31,099 nucleotides of DNA from Aadella sp043822885 (GTDB lineage: Bacteria > Omnitrophota > Gorgyraeia > Tantalellales > Tantalellaceae): the NCBI GenBank assembly GCA_043822885.1, contig JBDRBI010000065.1:1-31099 (forward strand). Reading direction: 5' to 3'. Below the pieces are notes generated by a model that did not search any database, was not told where the DNA came from, and saw only the letters and a program-made list of their open reading frames with translations. The position numbers and the translations under genes were made by a program. Positions within the stretch are counted from its first letter, which is position 1; each line of letters starts with the position of its first letter. Below are positions 14,381-24,800 of the stretch, piece after piece.

Positions 14381-14436
14381 CGTCCCTCGTCCCTCGTCCT
14401 TCTCCCTTCTACCGTCTTCCTTCTATCCTCTTACCT
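14381..14436. repeat. Eight heptamers abutting the era stop codon
   Basis: CGTCCCT, CGTCCCT, CGTCCTT, CTCCCTT, CTACCGT, CTTCCTT, CTATCCT, CTTACCT fill 56 bp exactly up to the complement of the era TAG at 14437. They are purine-rich on the coding strand. Confidence 0.85.
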
Positions 14437-15327
14437 CTAATCCCCGTACCCCATTTCCTGAAGGGCATTCGGATCTTTTTTCCATTTTTTGTATACTTTT
14501 ACCCAAAGGTCAAGGTTAACGCGGCGGGATATAAGTGTTTCTATCTCTGTGCGGGCGAGTTTTCCGATCTTCTTCATCATAGCTCCGTCTTTCCCTATGA
14601 TAACAGCCTTTTGGGAAACGCGTTCGACAAAGATCGTGGCATATATGTGAGACATCTTTTTCTCTTCGGTTATCTCGTCTATCACAACGGCTACCGAATG
14701 CGGTACTTCTTTATACAGCAGAGTCAATATCTTCTCGCGTATTATCTCGGCCATGAAGAAGTAATTGTTCTTATCGGTCAACTGTTCTTCCGGATACAGA
14801 AAAGGACTTTCCGGAAGGTACGATAGTATCACTTTGAGCAATCTCTCAAGATCGGGTTCTTTAAGAGCGCTCATGGGAATGACCTCATCAAAAGGATAGA
14901 GCTCGGAAGCTTTTTTCAAAAGAGGTAAGATGGTGCGCTTATCCTTCACTTTGTCAGCTTTATTTATGACCAGTATCACTCTTTTCCCGGTACCCGGTTC
15001 GGGAAGACGTTTTATTATCCCTTCATCTTCCGCGTTGAAAGCTATTTTTTTCTCGGTAACGAACAATACAATATCCGCTTCCATCAATGAGCTTTGTGCT
15101 CTTGAAAGCATAATTTTTCCCAGAAGATCATGCGGACGGTGTATGCCGGGGGTATCCACGAATATTATCTGATTATTATTTTCGGTAAGTATGCCGCGTA
15201 TGTTGTCACGCGTAGTCTCCGGCTTTTCTGTGACAATGGCGAGCTTTTCCTTAAGCAGTCCGTTAAGTATAGTGGACTTCCCGACATTAGATTGACCTGA
15301 TATTGCAACAAATCCTGCTTTTTTCAT
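14437..15327 (-). CDS. era: GTPase Era
   Basis: Essential GTPase that binds 16S rRNA and assists 30S ribosome assembly. From the ATG at 15327 the protein is 296 residues, the standard length. The G domain starts KKAGFVAISGQSNVGKST with P-loop GQSNVGKS, then DTPGIHRPHDLLGK and NKADK. A KH domain follows in the C-terminal third with GKDGAMMKKIGKLARTEIE. An upstream in-frame start at 15447 would add 40 residues encoded by repeat DNA and not seen in Era, so I reject it. No ribosome site is present; an extended -10 (TGCTATAAT) ends seven bases before the ATG, so a leaderless message is likely. Confidence 0.96.
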   Translation of the reverse strand: MKKAGFVAISGQSNVGKSTILNGLLKEKLAIVTEKPETTRDNIRGILTENNNQIIFVDTPGIHRPHDLLGKIMLSRAQSSLMEADIVLFVTEKKIAFNAEDEGIIKRLPEPGTGKRVILVINKADKVKDKRTILPLLKKASELYPFDEVIPMSALKEPDLERLLKVILSYLPESPFLYPEEQLTDKNNYFFMAEIIREKILTLLYKEVPHSVAVVIDEITEEKKMSHIYATIFVERVSQKAVIIGKDGAMMKKIGKLARTEIETLISRRVNLDLWVKVYKKWKKDPNALQEMGYGD

Positions 15328-15334
15328 GACGGTT

Positions 15335-15343
15335 ATTATAGCA
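15335..15343 (-). promoter_or_regulatory. Extended -10 element directly upstream of era
   Basis: The coding strand reads TGCTATAAT, a consensus extended -10, then AACCGTC and the ATG. Transcription would begin at or within a base or two of the start codon. I see no -35 at the proper distance. Confidence 0.5.
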
Positions 15344-15346
15344 TAA

Positions 15347-15381
15347 ATAGAAGATAGAGGATAGAAGGTAGCGGATAGAGA
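15347..15381. repeat. Heptamer array, unit ATAGARG
   Basis: ATAGAAG, ATAGAGG, ATAGAAG, GTAGCGG, ATAGAGA run in 7-bp register starting just upstream of the era -10 element. Confidence 0.75.
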
Positions 15382-15388
15382 GACTAGG

Positions 15389-15437
15389 TCACCCCCCGGC
15401 TGCCTTCTTTTTGGACATATGGCCGGGGCAGGCAAGT
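15389..15437. repeat. GC-rich direct repeat block, copy 1
   Basis: TCACCCCCCGGCTGCCTTC, a short spacer with GGACATATGGCC, then GGGGCAGGCA. A near-identical block lies at 15561-15606, differing in homopolymer lengths and one TTGGAC/TTGGAAC change. Confidence 0.8.
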
Positions 15438-15442
15438 CACCC

Positions 15443-15480
15443 GTCACCAGGTCACCTAGTCACCAGGTCACCTAGTCAAC
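15443..15480. repeat. 8-bp-period array, unit GTCACCNN
   Basis: GTCACCAG, GTCACCTA, GTCACCAG, GTCACCTA, GTCAAC. This is the one clear array in the window with an 8-bp rather than 7-bp period. Confidence 0.8.
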
Positions 15481-15490
15481 AGCCACCAGA

Positions 15491-15552
15491 GATAGAAGTT
15501 AGAAGATAGAGGGTAGAAAATAGAAAATGTAGGGGCGGTTCGCGAACCGCCC
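15491..15552. repeat. GATAGAA heptamers followed by TGTAG-tagged palindrome
   Basis: GATAGAA, GTTAGAA, GATAGAG, GGTAGAA, AATAGAA (15491-15525) lead to AATGTAGG and the perfect 20-bp palindrome GGGCGGTTCGCGAACCGCCC (15533-15552). Confidence 0.85.
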
Positions 15553-15560
15553 TTAGAGAG

Positions 15561-15606
15561 TCACCCCCGGCTGCCTTCTTTTGGAACATATGGCCGGGGC
15601 AGGCAG
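15561..15606. repeat. GC-rich direct repeat block, copy 2
   Basis: Second copy of the block at 15389-15437, followed by two direct repeats of about 23 bp (from 15605 and 15628) that share AGTCATC and TTCGCTTCGC. Confidence 0.8.
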
Positions 15607-15746
15607 TCATCATTCGCTTCGCATTAGAGTCATCGTTCGCTTCGCTGCTCTAGAGTCAATATTTTGCCGCTGATTCTTTTCCGCCAAAGGCGGCCCCTCC
15701 TCCGGCGGGGACTCTCTGACTTTTATCCCCCGTATCGGTCAACATC

Positions 15747-15816
15747 AGTCTATAGTCTATGGTCTCTTGTCTATGGTCTTTCTACCATTCACTATCCACT
15801 ATCCACTATTCACCGC
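15747..15816. repeat. Ten heptamers abutting the giant gene's stop codon
   Basis: AGTCTAT, AGTCTAT, GGTCTCT, TGTCTAT, GGTCTTT, CTACCAT, TCACTAT, CCACTAT, CCACTAT, TCACCGC: 70 bp in one phase, ending exactly at the complement of the TAA at 15817-15819. The unit switches halfway with the register kept. Confidence 0.88.
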
Positions 15817-18800
15817 TTATAACGATTTCGCAACCGCTTCCAGTTCAGTCTTCCACTCTTTGATAGACTCGAACGCTAGGGCTCTAATCCTGAGAACCCT
15901 TTTTAAAAGGTCGGAGATATCTTCGATCTTTTCATCATCGGTTATTTGAGATAACAGTCGGTTTATAGATTTTACGGCGGCGGCATGGTCGTTCCCGTTA
16001 TAATAGAACGCTACGTATCTAGCTAAAGCATATCTTACCATAATATCAGGGAATCCATTCCCGGAAAGAGGCGCGTCGGTATATGCGTCCTTTAATATAG
16101 TGACATTTCCTTGTTGTTCGTGCATATCCCTGGTTTTTCCGAATATATCATCTTCGCACTCTTCAATTTCAGGCGCAAAGACCACTATGTGCCCCTTCAC
16201 TCTTCCGGAAGATTTTTCAACATCTTTACGCAGTGTTTCCTTGGCCTTTTCTACGGCATTTTCACGGTTTTTCTTTGTCTCAGTCTCGTTATCGGTCAGG
16301 ATGAACCCTATTATCTGGTTATTATCTTCTCTAAGGCCGAACCCAGCGCGGCAAAGCTCTCTGTTCGCTCTGTGTATAAATTCTTCCGAGTCTTTCTCTT
16401 TTATCCCGTGCGGTATACCTACAACCGTCTTGACTATATCCCCTCTGCGTTCGGCGGAATTGAATGCAGAGATGGATACGTCCCTCCTATCCAGACGGTC
16501 CTTCGCCTTATAATACATTCCTTCTAACCTTAAGAACTCATTCAAAGTCCCTGTCACAAAATGGTCTAGCTGTCCGGTCATGAACCCTCTCTGCGTCCTC
16601 TCTTCCAATATTCCTTTCACCGCGTACATTTCTTTATAAGAAAATTCTATTTCCTTTCTAATCCTCAACATGTTCATAAAATCCCTGTCATATCTCTTCA
16701 CGAATCCGGCGGCGTCCTCGCTGAGTCCAGTTTTCAGGGCGATGACCATAATGTCCAGAATCTGCGCCTTTTCTTCCACCCACTTTTCAACCTCAGATAC
16801 CCATGTATCCAGCTCGGAAATACCGGCCTCTCTCGCCTTCTTTTTAGTATGCTTCCTTATCCCCTCGATAATATCTTCCGGGCTATACCTTCTGATTTTA
16901 CGTATGTCTTCCGCCCATAGTTCCCGCGGCCTTTCATTCAGAGACGTTCCCTTTATCCTGAACATCCTGATCCTTGAATTATCCTCAAGAAAAGAAATCA
17001 CGTCACCTATATCCTGGATCCTGCTATACTCCTCTATATCCGCCTCGGGCTTCATATCCGTTATCAAGACCGCCATGTCTCCGCCTATTATCATAAAATG
17101 AGCGTCATTTTTTAACGTCTTAAATTTATGCATATCCCCCCCGCTTGGCAGAGGTGAGCTGCCGGGATGGCTGTGCACGTATATCTTTTCCTTTCCGCCG
17201 GAGGGAAAACTCGCGGTCGAGGTATAATGCCCTTCCTCTATCCGCTCCCCTAGATCATCAAGCCGAAGATCGTCCTCGATCACAAGATGATGTTCCTTCC
17301 AGCTTCCGTCGGTCCTTTTTTGAATCTCTATCACGGCATCAACAAAACGCCTATCCGCCAGAACCGCATCGATCGGGCTTTCTTCTCTCAATATTTTAAC
17401 AATCTGAGTCTTCAGATCATAAGCAGTACGCAAAATGATATACTCGGGACTGTTATAATAATCGTATCTGAACGTTTTTCCCGTTCTCTTTTCCGTTTCT
17501 TTTTCTATAGAATTCTTTTCCAAACTCCACAGGTGAAGATTTCTGGATATCGCCTCCATCTCTGCCAGGATATACTGTTTGTCATATAATGTTTCTATAT
17601 CCTCTTCGTCCATTATTCTTTTCATCTCCCTATTGAGATCGTTTAATATAGTGACGTTTTCGGAAACCCATTTTGATATATTTCTTAACAATTGTTCGTT
17701 CTCATCTGTTGTTCTTTCCCTTGAACGGACAATAGAAGACTCCCTTACTTTATCTTCAAAATCAGATATATCAAACCTTTCAGAAACACCGGTAAGCACA
17801 TTTATCCAATCCTCTGAAGCTATCTCTTCTAACGATATGTACCGCTCAGTCCTTACTATCCTGAATATCCTAATAGGTATCTTATTCTCCTTTAGGAACC
17901 TAATATTCTTATCCAGCGATCCCAAAGTCTTATATTTTTCTGTATCTATTTCCTTATCTACCTTACCTATCAGCGCCGCCATTCCGTTACACATTATCAT
18001 CATATGCGCACCTTCAGCAATATCCTTACATCTCTCCAGATCTTCACCGCTGAGGAGAGCGACCGAGAAAGGTGGATGCGTATGTATCTCTATCCCCTCC
18101 TCGTTTGCTCTCGGCAACAGATCGTCATCAGCGTGCCCATAAGTACCTTCACTTGTTTTCTCGGATACACTTTCGGGAGTATCCCCGGGATTTACGATAG
18201 TAGAATATTCTTTGAGGCTTATATAAGTCTTGTCCAACATACCACAGGCAGATCTCAGCATATTGCTGTCACTCAGAAATATATTTAAAAAATCCTGCTC
18301 TTCGGGTCTCTCGCTCTCAGATATAATAACTACCGGTCCCGGTGGATCAGCGGAAACAGGAATGTCCGAGTCTTTTGCTTTTTCCATATAATCGACAAGC
18401 TTATGTAGATCAAATCTTTTTAAGATAGCCTCATACCGCTCTTTGGATGTCTTCTCGAATGCTGTGATATATATTCGGTAACGATTAAATTCCGATATCA
18501 TGTATTGGTGCGCCTGTTTCCCCGGAATTCCGTCTTCTTTTAATTTATTCATCTCATCCCATAATTTTACATAAACATTTCTCAGAACAGCTTCTGTTTC
18601 TTTTTCAATGGTCAGATTTTCATCCTCAAGAAGGAGCCATACCGCACGAAAGACCCTGTCCATATCCGCAATTTTATATTCATCTAAAACTAGTTCTCTT
18701 TTTTCCAGAGCCGACAGACCCGATCCGTTTGTATCGATTATATCGCCGTTAAAGAATATCGCGACACCGTTCATTGTAAAATCGTAGAATCTGGGTATTT

Positions 18801-21800
18801 CTCTGTTATATCCAAATACATCTATGTTTAGACCCGTTTCTTTCTTAACAATATCCGTTAGAATATCATCGTATTTGTCAACACCCGTAAACAGCATGTC
18901 AAGGTCTGCAATGTTCCCATGTCCGTTCCATAATAACCTGACATACCCTCCGATAAATCCAACATTTTTCATCGCGTTCTCGATCTTGTTGACCTCTCCG
19001 GGATATTCCTTTTTTAACTCCTTTTCTGCCTCGCTCAAAAGACTCCAAATACGCAGGCCTTCCCCGAACAATTCTTTTTCATAAGATCTTCCGTCAGCTG
19101 TCCTAAAAGTAACCGTTTTTGTCTGTCCCTCTAAGTGTTCTTCCTGCGGTGATGCGCTTTCGTCCATAATGTCAGTTATTTCTTTTTCTGACACAGAAAC
19201 GGTCTCTTCGAAGAGATATGCGGGAGAAGCGGCTTTTCCTTTTTTATATGCATTAACAAAAATAGATCTCATATCATCAATTCTTTTCGCCTCGAAGGAT
19301 GACATTCCGATTTTATCCTGGAGTTCGCCGATAATTCCCCACCACACAAGATCCCTTTCTTCTTCTAGTATTTCAGAAGTTTGGGATATATTCGCTTGGG
19401 AAAAATCTGTAAATTTAACATGCGGGGTATCCTTTTCTGCTGTCAAATATATATTTCTTGTTTTGAGTATCGTCCCTTCCGTTAAATTTCCATGCCTTAT
19501 ACCTCTCCCGTGAAGCTTACCTAAAGCAAACCCGATCCTGCTTGTGATCTCATAGACCTCTCCCTCTTTCCATTCAAACTCTTTTAATGTTTGTCCCTCT
19601 ATATTACGCATGACCAATACTATCGTATTATTTACAATAAAAAATTTGATCTCGGGCGCTATCCCGATCTTATTAGCGATAGTTGCGGCTTTATTCACAA
19701 CATTGAAGTGTTGTAAGGATCTTTTATTATATTTTTTTGTGAAAAAAATGTGGAATTGTCCCTTTATTTTAAGCTCATGCTTATAGAAGTTTTTTGATCC
19801 GTCCGATCTTCCTTCTTCGTCCGGATCATGTGATTCATAAGAATCTATATCATGAACATTTACAGATAAGCCGGTTATAAACCGTAAAATATTTTCAGCA
19901 TTCTGACGAAAAACCTTTCTGAACCTAATATCAGGCATCTCTTTAGCTTCATTCCCGGATATTTCTATTTTCACGGACTTTGACATTGTATATTCCGGGC
20001 CTTTCTTCCTCAGTTCATCTATATCCCCGGCCGGCGTCGCATTATTAAGGATCTCTCTTTCCCAAAGGTCTTTTTCCGCTTCTTCAAATATTATACCGCT
20101 TCTGATCGGCCTGATCTTAAACACACGCATGTTCATGTTCTCTTTGAGAAACGCTATCTTTTTTTCGGAAGATGTGTTCGCTTTATACCTATCAATATCT
20201 ATATCGCTTTTTACCTTAGTGATTACCGAAACCTTATCCCCGCATATTATCATCATCCGGACGCCCTCTTTTAATGTTCTGCATTTTTCAAGTTCGGACG
20301 CGCTCGGTAACGCTTCTGAACCGGAGAGATGAGTGAGTATCAACATACCGCCCTCACTCGGCGACGGTATTTCATCGGCATCATCATGATCGTTTTTCAG
20401 TATGGGTCCTATCAGATCGTCGATATCGTCATCCGGATTTACCGTCAATATCTGTCCTCTCCCGCTCGCTTCCGTCCTCCTGATCATTTCCTTTATAGCG
20501 GCTCGGAATATATTGTCATCAAACATATCTTGTATTAAACTTTCACCCATCTCCTCATCCCGCGTTTTCGCTTGGAACGGTTGACCTGTGATCGGATCGA
20601 GTTCCGATAAACCGTGTTCATCTGACAGGACCTTTCCCGCCGCAGATTGAGCTATCTCTTTCGCCAGAACATGATCGCCTGTAACATGTGCTATCGTCCC
20701 GTACACTATAAGTTCTATGATCTTTTCTGGATCGCGGGAATACTTGCTGTTGATATATATTCCCTCCCCGTCGGCATAAACATCTAAAGAGAACCGTTCC
20801 GCGCCCATCAGGTTGACATATATACTGCCTTTCTTGATATTCATGGCCAGGTGCTCGATAGCGTTTTTTACGTCATCTCCGGACGACATTTCATTCGCCA
20901 CGGCTTCTATTCTTTCGGCGGCTTCTTCTCTTTCCTTTTTCCCGACGCTTTGATCTTCGAGAGACAAATGATCTCTTTTGAGATGCTTTTTTATATCCTT
21001 GTGCCTTATACCGTTTACAAGATCGTCAAAGGTCAGTTCAAACGCGTACCTGGACCCTTCTTTGAACCGTATCTCTTTCCCGTCCGAAAGTCTTAAAAGA
21101 ATTTTCCCTTTTTCTTCCGCCATCGTTCTAATATAACATGCTGCTCGGAACGTGCTTATCCCAAGTTTATCCCATTCCCCTTTTTCGGTATTCTCGGATA
21201 TCTTTTTTTCTATCTCAAGTGACCTGGAAAAACCTATATCCTGAAGTGCGGCGAGATCCAGCGCTGTATCTTCATTTTCTATGATAACGGCAAGCGTATT
21301 GAGCCCGGCGGCATGTCGGGCATCTGTCACGGTATATGCGTTTTTTTTCTTCATCATACGGGCAAGCCACTTTAATCTTTCGGCCGAGCGCCTGCGCAGG
21401 GCCGAGGCTTGTCGCTTATTTTTCACGTAAGACCTTTGCGCGTCCAATATACATAGATCTATCTCCGTCTGGCAGACCGCGTCCCATAGTCCGGAGAAGC
21501 TGTCTCCACCTCCCTTGTTTATACCGAATCGCTCAGAAACATTATTCCATTCCGCCATTGCCCCGGATGTATCTCCTTCGTGATCGGCTCTTTTCAGCAT
21601 ATCCATTACTTTTCTCACATCATCTTCCCTCTGATCTTCCCCGGGGAAAATACGGTCCATGAATATCCTCGCTGAAAGCACGTATATGTAGATATCCAGC
21701 CTATGGAAAGCGGTAGCGGGTATGGTCTGCAGGAACAACGCGGTCCACTCGGCGGCAGCTTTCAGCGCTTCTTTATGTTCCACTTTACGTGAAGATAAGA

Positions 21801-24800
21801 TAGCACTTGCCTTTGACACAATAATGCGGTCAACCTTAGGCGTTGCCGTGAAGGTAATATCCTTGATCCTTGAGAACGCCGCGTCCAGTATCTTTTCGCG
21901 CAGATTCCCCTCATTTATAATGCTCAAAAAAATTTTCGTTTTATCGCTTCTCCTATACCCCCTTTCATAAGAACTTAACCAACTGCTCATGTTTTCCCAC
22001 TCAGACCATATCCCGTCACCGGCAGCTAGCTTAGCTACAAATTCATTCTGTATCGGGAACAAAAAGAATATCATCAGTTCTTTTACAAGTTTTTCTATTT
22101 CTTTTATGCGTCTTTCACCGGAGAACACATTTATGTTCAGCATAGATTTGATGATATCACCGAACGAAATATCGTTTAAAAGCGCCAATTCAGCGTATCC
22201 TGAGAAAAATTTATGTTCAAGCTCATGCCTAAGAACGGAAGAAATATTCCCTTCTCCCGATCCCGGATCATGTTTTTCAAATGTGATGATACCTGAAAGA
22301 TCCATGTCTTTACCGAAATATCCGCTATATTCTTTGTCGAAATAGCCGGACGATCCGTCCACTATGTTCTCACTATCATGATCATCGGGTTCTCCGAACG
22401 ATATATTTTTTTTCCTTCTATCCCTGAAGCGCAGATATGTGTCCTCGTCCAGGATCAGATGTATGGTGTCAGGTGTAAACACTATCCGTATACCGCTATT
22501 ATCTTTCTCCGGAATAAATCCCAATAATTTCGCTACAAGATCTCTTTTTCCCGTATCTGACGCGCTCCTTCCGGGGTAGATCATTTCGCTCTCCATCATG
22601 CCGGTATCCTTTATCTTCTTTACATCTATCCCGGCCTCCTCGGCCGTCATCGCTACCCATTTCACCTTTTTTCTGTCCCTTACATATTTCTTAACGCCGA
22701 TCTTGAACCATATACGCGTCCTTAAAGGTAACTCTTCCGTATCTCTCCCGATGGATCTGAATATCTCCTCTTCCTCCATATCGGGATCTGCCGCGAGTAT
22801 TTCTCTGATCCTGACAATAAGATCGACGATCTTCTCCCGAATGACGAAGTACCGGATAATATCGTTCCCTGAAAAACGGGCTTGCTCTTTCTTTCCGGCG
22901 TTCTCCATGAACATGAACCAATCCATGAACATTTTATCGGTCAGCTTTTTATCTATGCCGGAAAGTGTCGGGAGGCGGTCCATCATTTTGATAAAACCTT
23001 CATGACGCGTTAAAAGAACCTCGCGCGACATGTCCCCGGCATCTATCAATGTCTTGACAAGAGACGCGGGAACCATGCCGTTTTTACTTTGTATTTTCTC
23101 TATCCCTTCAACAATTGTATCCGCCGCTTCAACGGAACCCCGGGATGCCAAGGTTCCCAATATATCCGCTGAAACGTTAAGGGTCAACGGTTCAACAAGA
23201 AGAAAGCTGTACAGAGCTTCTGTCAACTTTTTCTCATACCCTTGATTCTTCGCAAAAAACTCTTCAAAACCGCCCTCTGCCGCGATATGCCGTATATTTA
23301 TCAAAGCCCGGACATGCCTCAGATCCTCCTCTATAAAAAGATCATCTATCAGATCCTTAATGTCTGACTCGGACATGTCCGCTACGGATTTCGCGGCATG
23401 TTCTTTTCCCTCATCCGATGTGCTCCTTTCATCCTTGCTCCCGACTTCGAAAAGAGGTATCGCGATTATACACAATGTCTTGCCGCCGTGATCTATAACG
23501 GTCCTCTTCGCTCCTTTATTGCCGATGAAACTCATATCTATATCTTTAAGTGATATGATAACGGTATAGTGATCTCTTTTTATCACATCCTCTCTCCCCT
23601 CAAAAACACGCTCCAGTACGGCGGCTTCCAGCTCCATCATGTCCATATCACCCGGATCTACCGGCAGACGTGAAAAAAAACTTTTAACGGCCAAGGCTGA
23701 GGGTGAAGAAAAATATGATACGAGTTCTCTTTGAAAATCTTTAAGCGTTATTTCCTTGCCGGCTAAAATATCAAAATACGGGGATCGATATTCTTCCTTA
23801 TCTTTAAAATCCGGCATTATTGAAATATACGAGATCCCTTTTTCCCTGAAAATACCGCACAGGTTCTCTGTATGAAACCCCCCGGTTATCATTATCGCAG
23901 TCTTAGACCTTTTCTTTAAAGTCTGATGTTCCTCTTCCATAGAAAACCTGAGGTTTTCTATGAATGCGTTATCGCGTGCGAAAGAATATTTATAAAATTT
24001 CTCCATATCATTCATGCATCGGGCAAGAACGGCCAGAGCGGATCCGGATATCGGTTCTATCCCCCTTGAATGCCCTTCATTATTTATGAAAGATATGTAA
24101 CTCCTCATTTTGAAAGAATCCCTATTCTGTCTGTAATATTCGTAGTCCTCCCTGGTGAAGGATATACCTAACATATTCTTCATAAGAACCAGGTTCCTTG
24201 AAAGGAGGTTAAGTTCCCTATCCGCGCTATTCACATACAGGGATCCCTTTATCCGTTCTTCCAAAACATCTATCTCCGCTGTTATCTTTGATCTATCCAC
24301 GAAATGATACAGGGACACGTAGTTTTTGTACTTTATGAATTCGGAAAATTTGTCCGGGTCAAGATCCATCCGTTGCACTTTTTCCGCAAGATATGCGTAA
24401 TATTCAACTTCCGAGATCTTCTTCCCGGTAAACTCAAATGTTTTCCGAATAAGCATCTTGATCCCGTTTTTAGACAGCATCCTTTTCAATTCGCTTATTA
24501 GAAGATATCTCTCACTCTCGGCTTTTTTGAAATTCATATCCTTTTCCAGAGCAATAGACCCTTTCAATAAATTAAGATTAACAAGGTCCTCGAACGGGAT
24601 AACCTTTTCGGCGGCCTTTTCAGCCAGATAACCCATATGATCTTCGAGTTTAACTTCATCTGTTTTGTACAAAGAATATTTCTCGTCAAATTCAAGCAAT
24701 TCATCGGAATATATATGCTTTTTAAGCTCTTTCAGAGTATTCGTAAGGACTAGCAGATCTTCCTTTAACCCTCCGCTATGCTTAATGAAATCTCTGTAGG

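Larger units (their letters stand above)
14080..14436. other. 357-bp gene-free spacer, promoter plus composite repeat block
   Basis: The right end of the mgtE leader and its promoter occupy 14080-14156. The rest is repeat: weak AAAAGTT-like units near 14190, ten heptamers (14255-14324), a 27-bp unit, a 30-bp hairpin block, and eight more heptamers that stop exactly at the era stop codon. Confidence 0.8.
15328..15816. other. 489-bp gene-free spacer of mixed repeats
   Basis: No gene is supported. It contains ATAGARG heptamers (15347-15381), two copies of a GC-rich block (15389 and 15561), an 8-bp-period array, more heptamers (15491-15525) and a GGGCGGTTCG palindrome. A tandem CGTTCGCTTCG direct repeat, a CCGCCAAAGGCGG hairpin (15681-15693), and a 70-bp heptamer array flush with the giant gene's stop complete it. 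Confidence 0.8.

Noticed and set aside
15328..15447. N-terminal extension of Era (40 residues)
   Set aside because: It is encoded by heptamer arrays and a GC-rich repeat; Era proteins start just before the P-loop strand.
15389..15606. CRISPR-like repeat-spacer array
   Set aside because: Only two copies of the long block, no regular spacers, no cas genes; the other repeats here have 7-8 bp periods.
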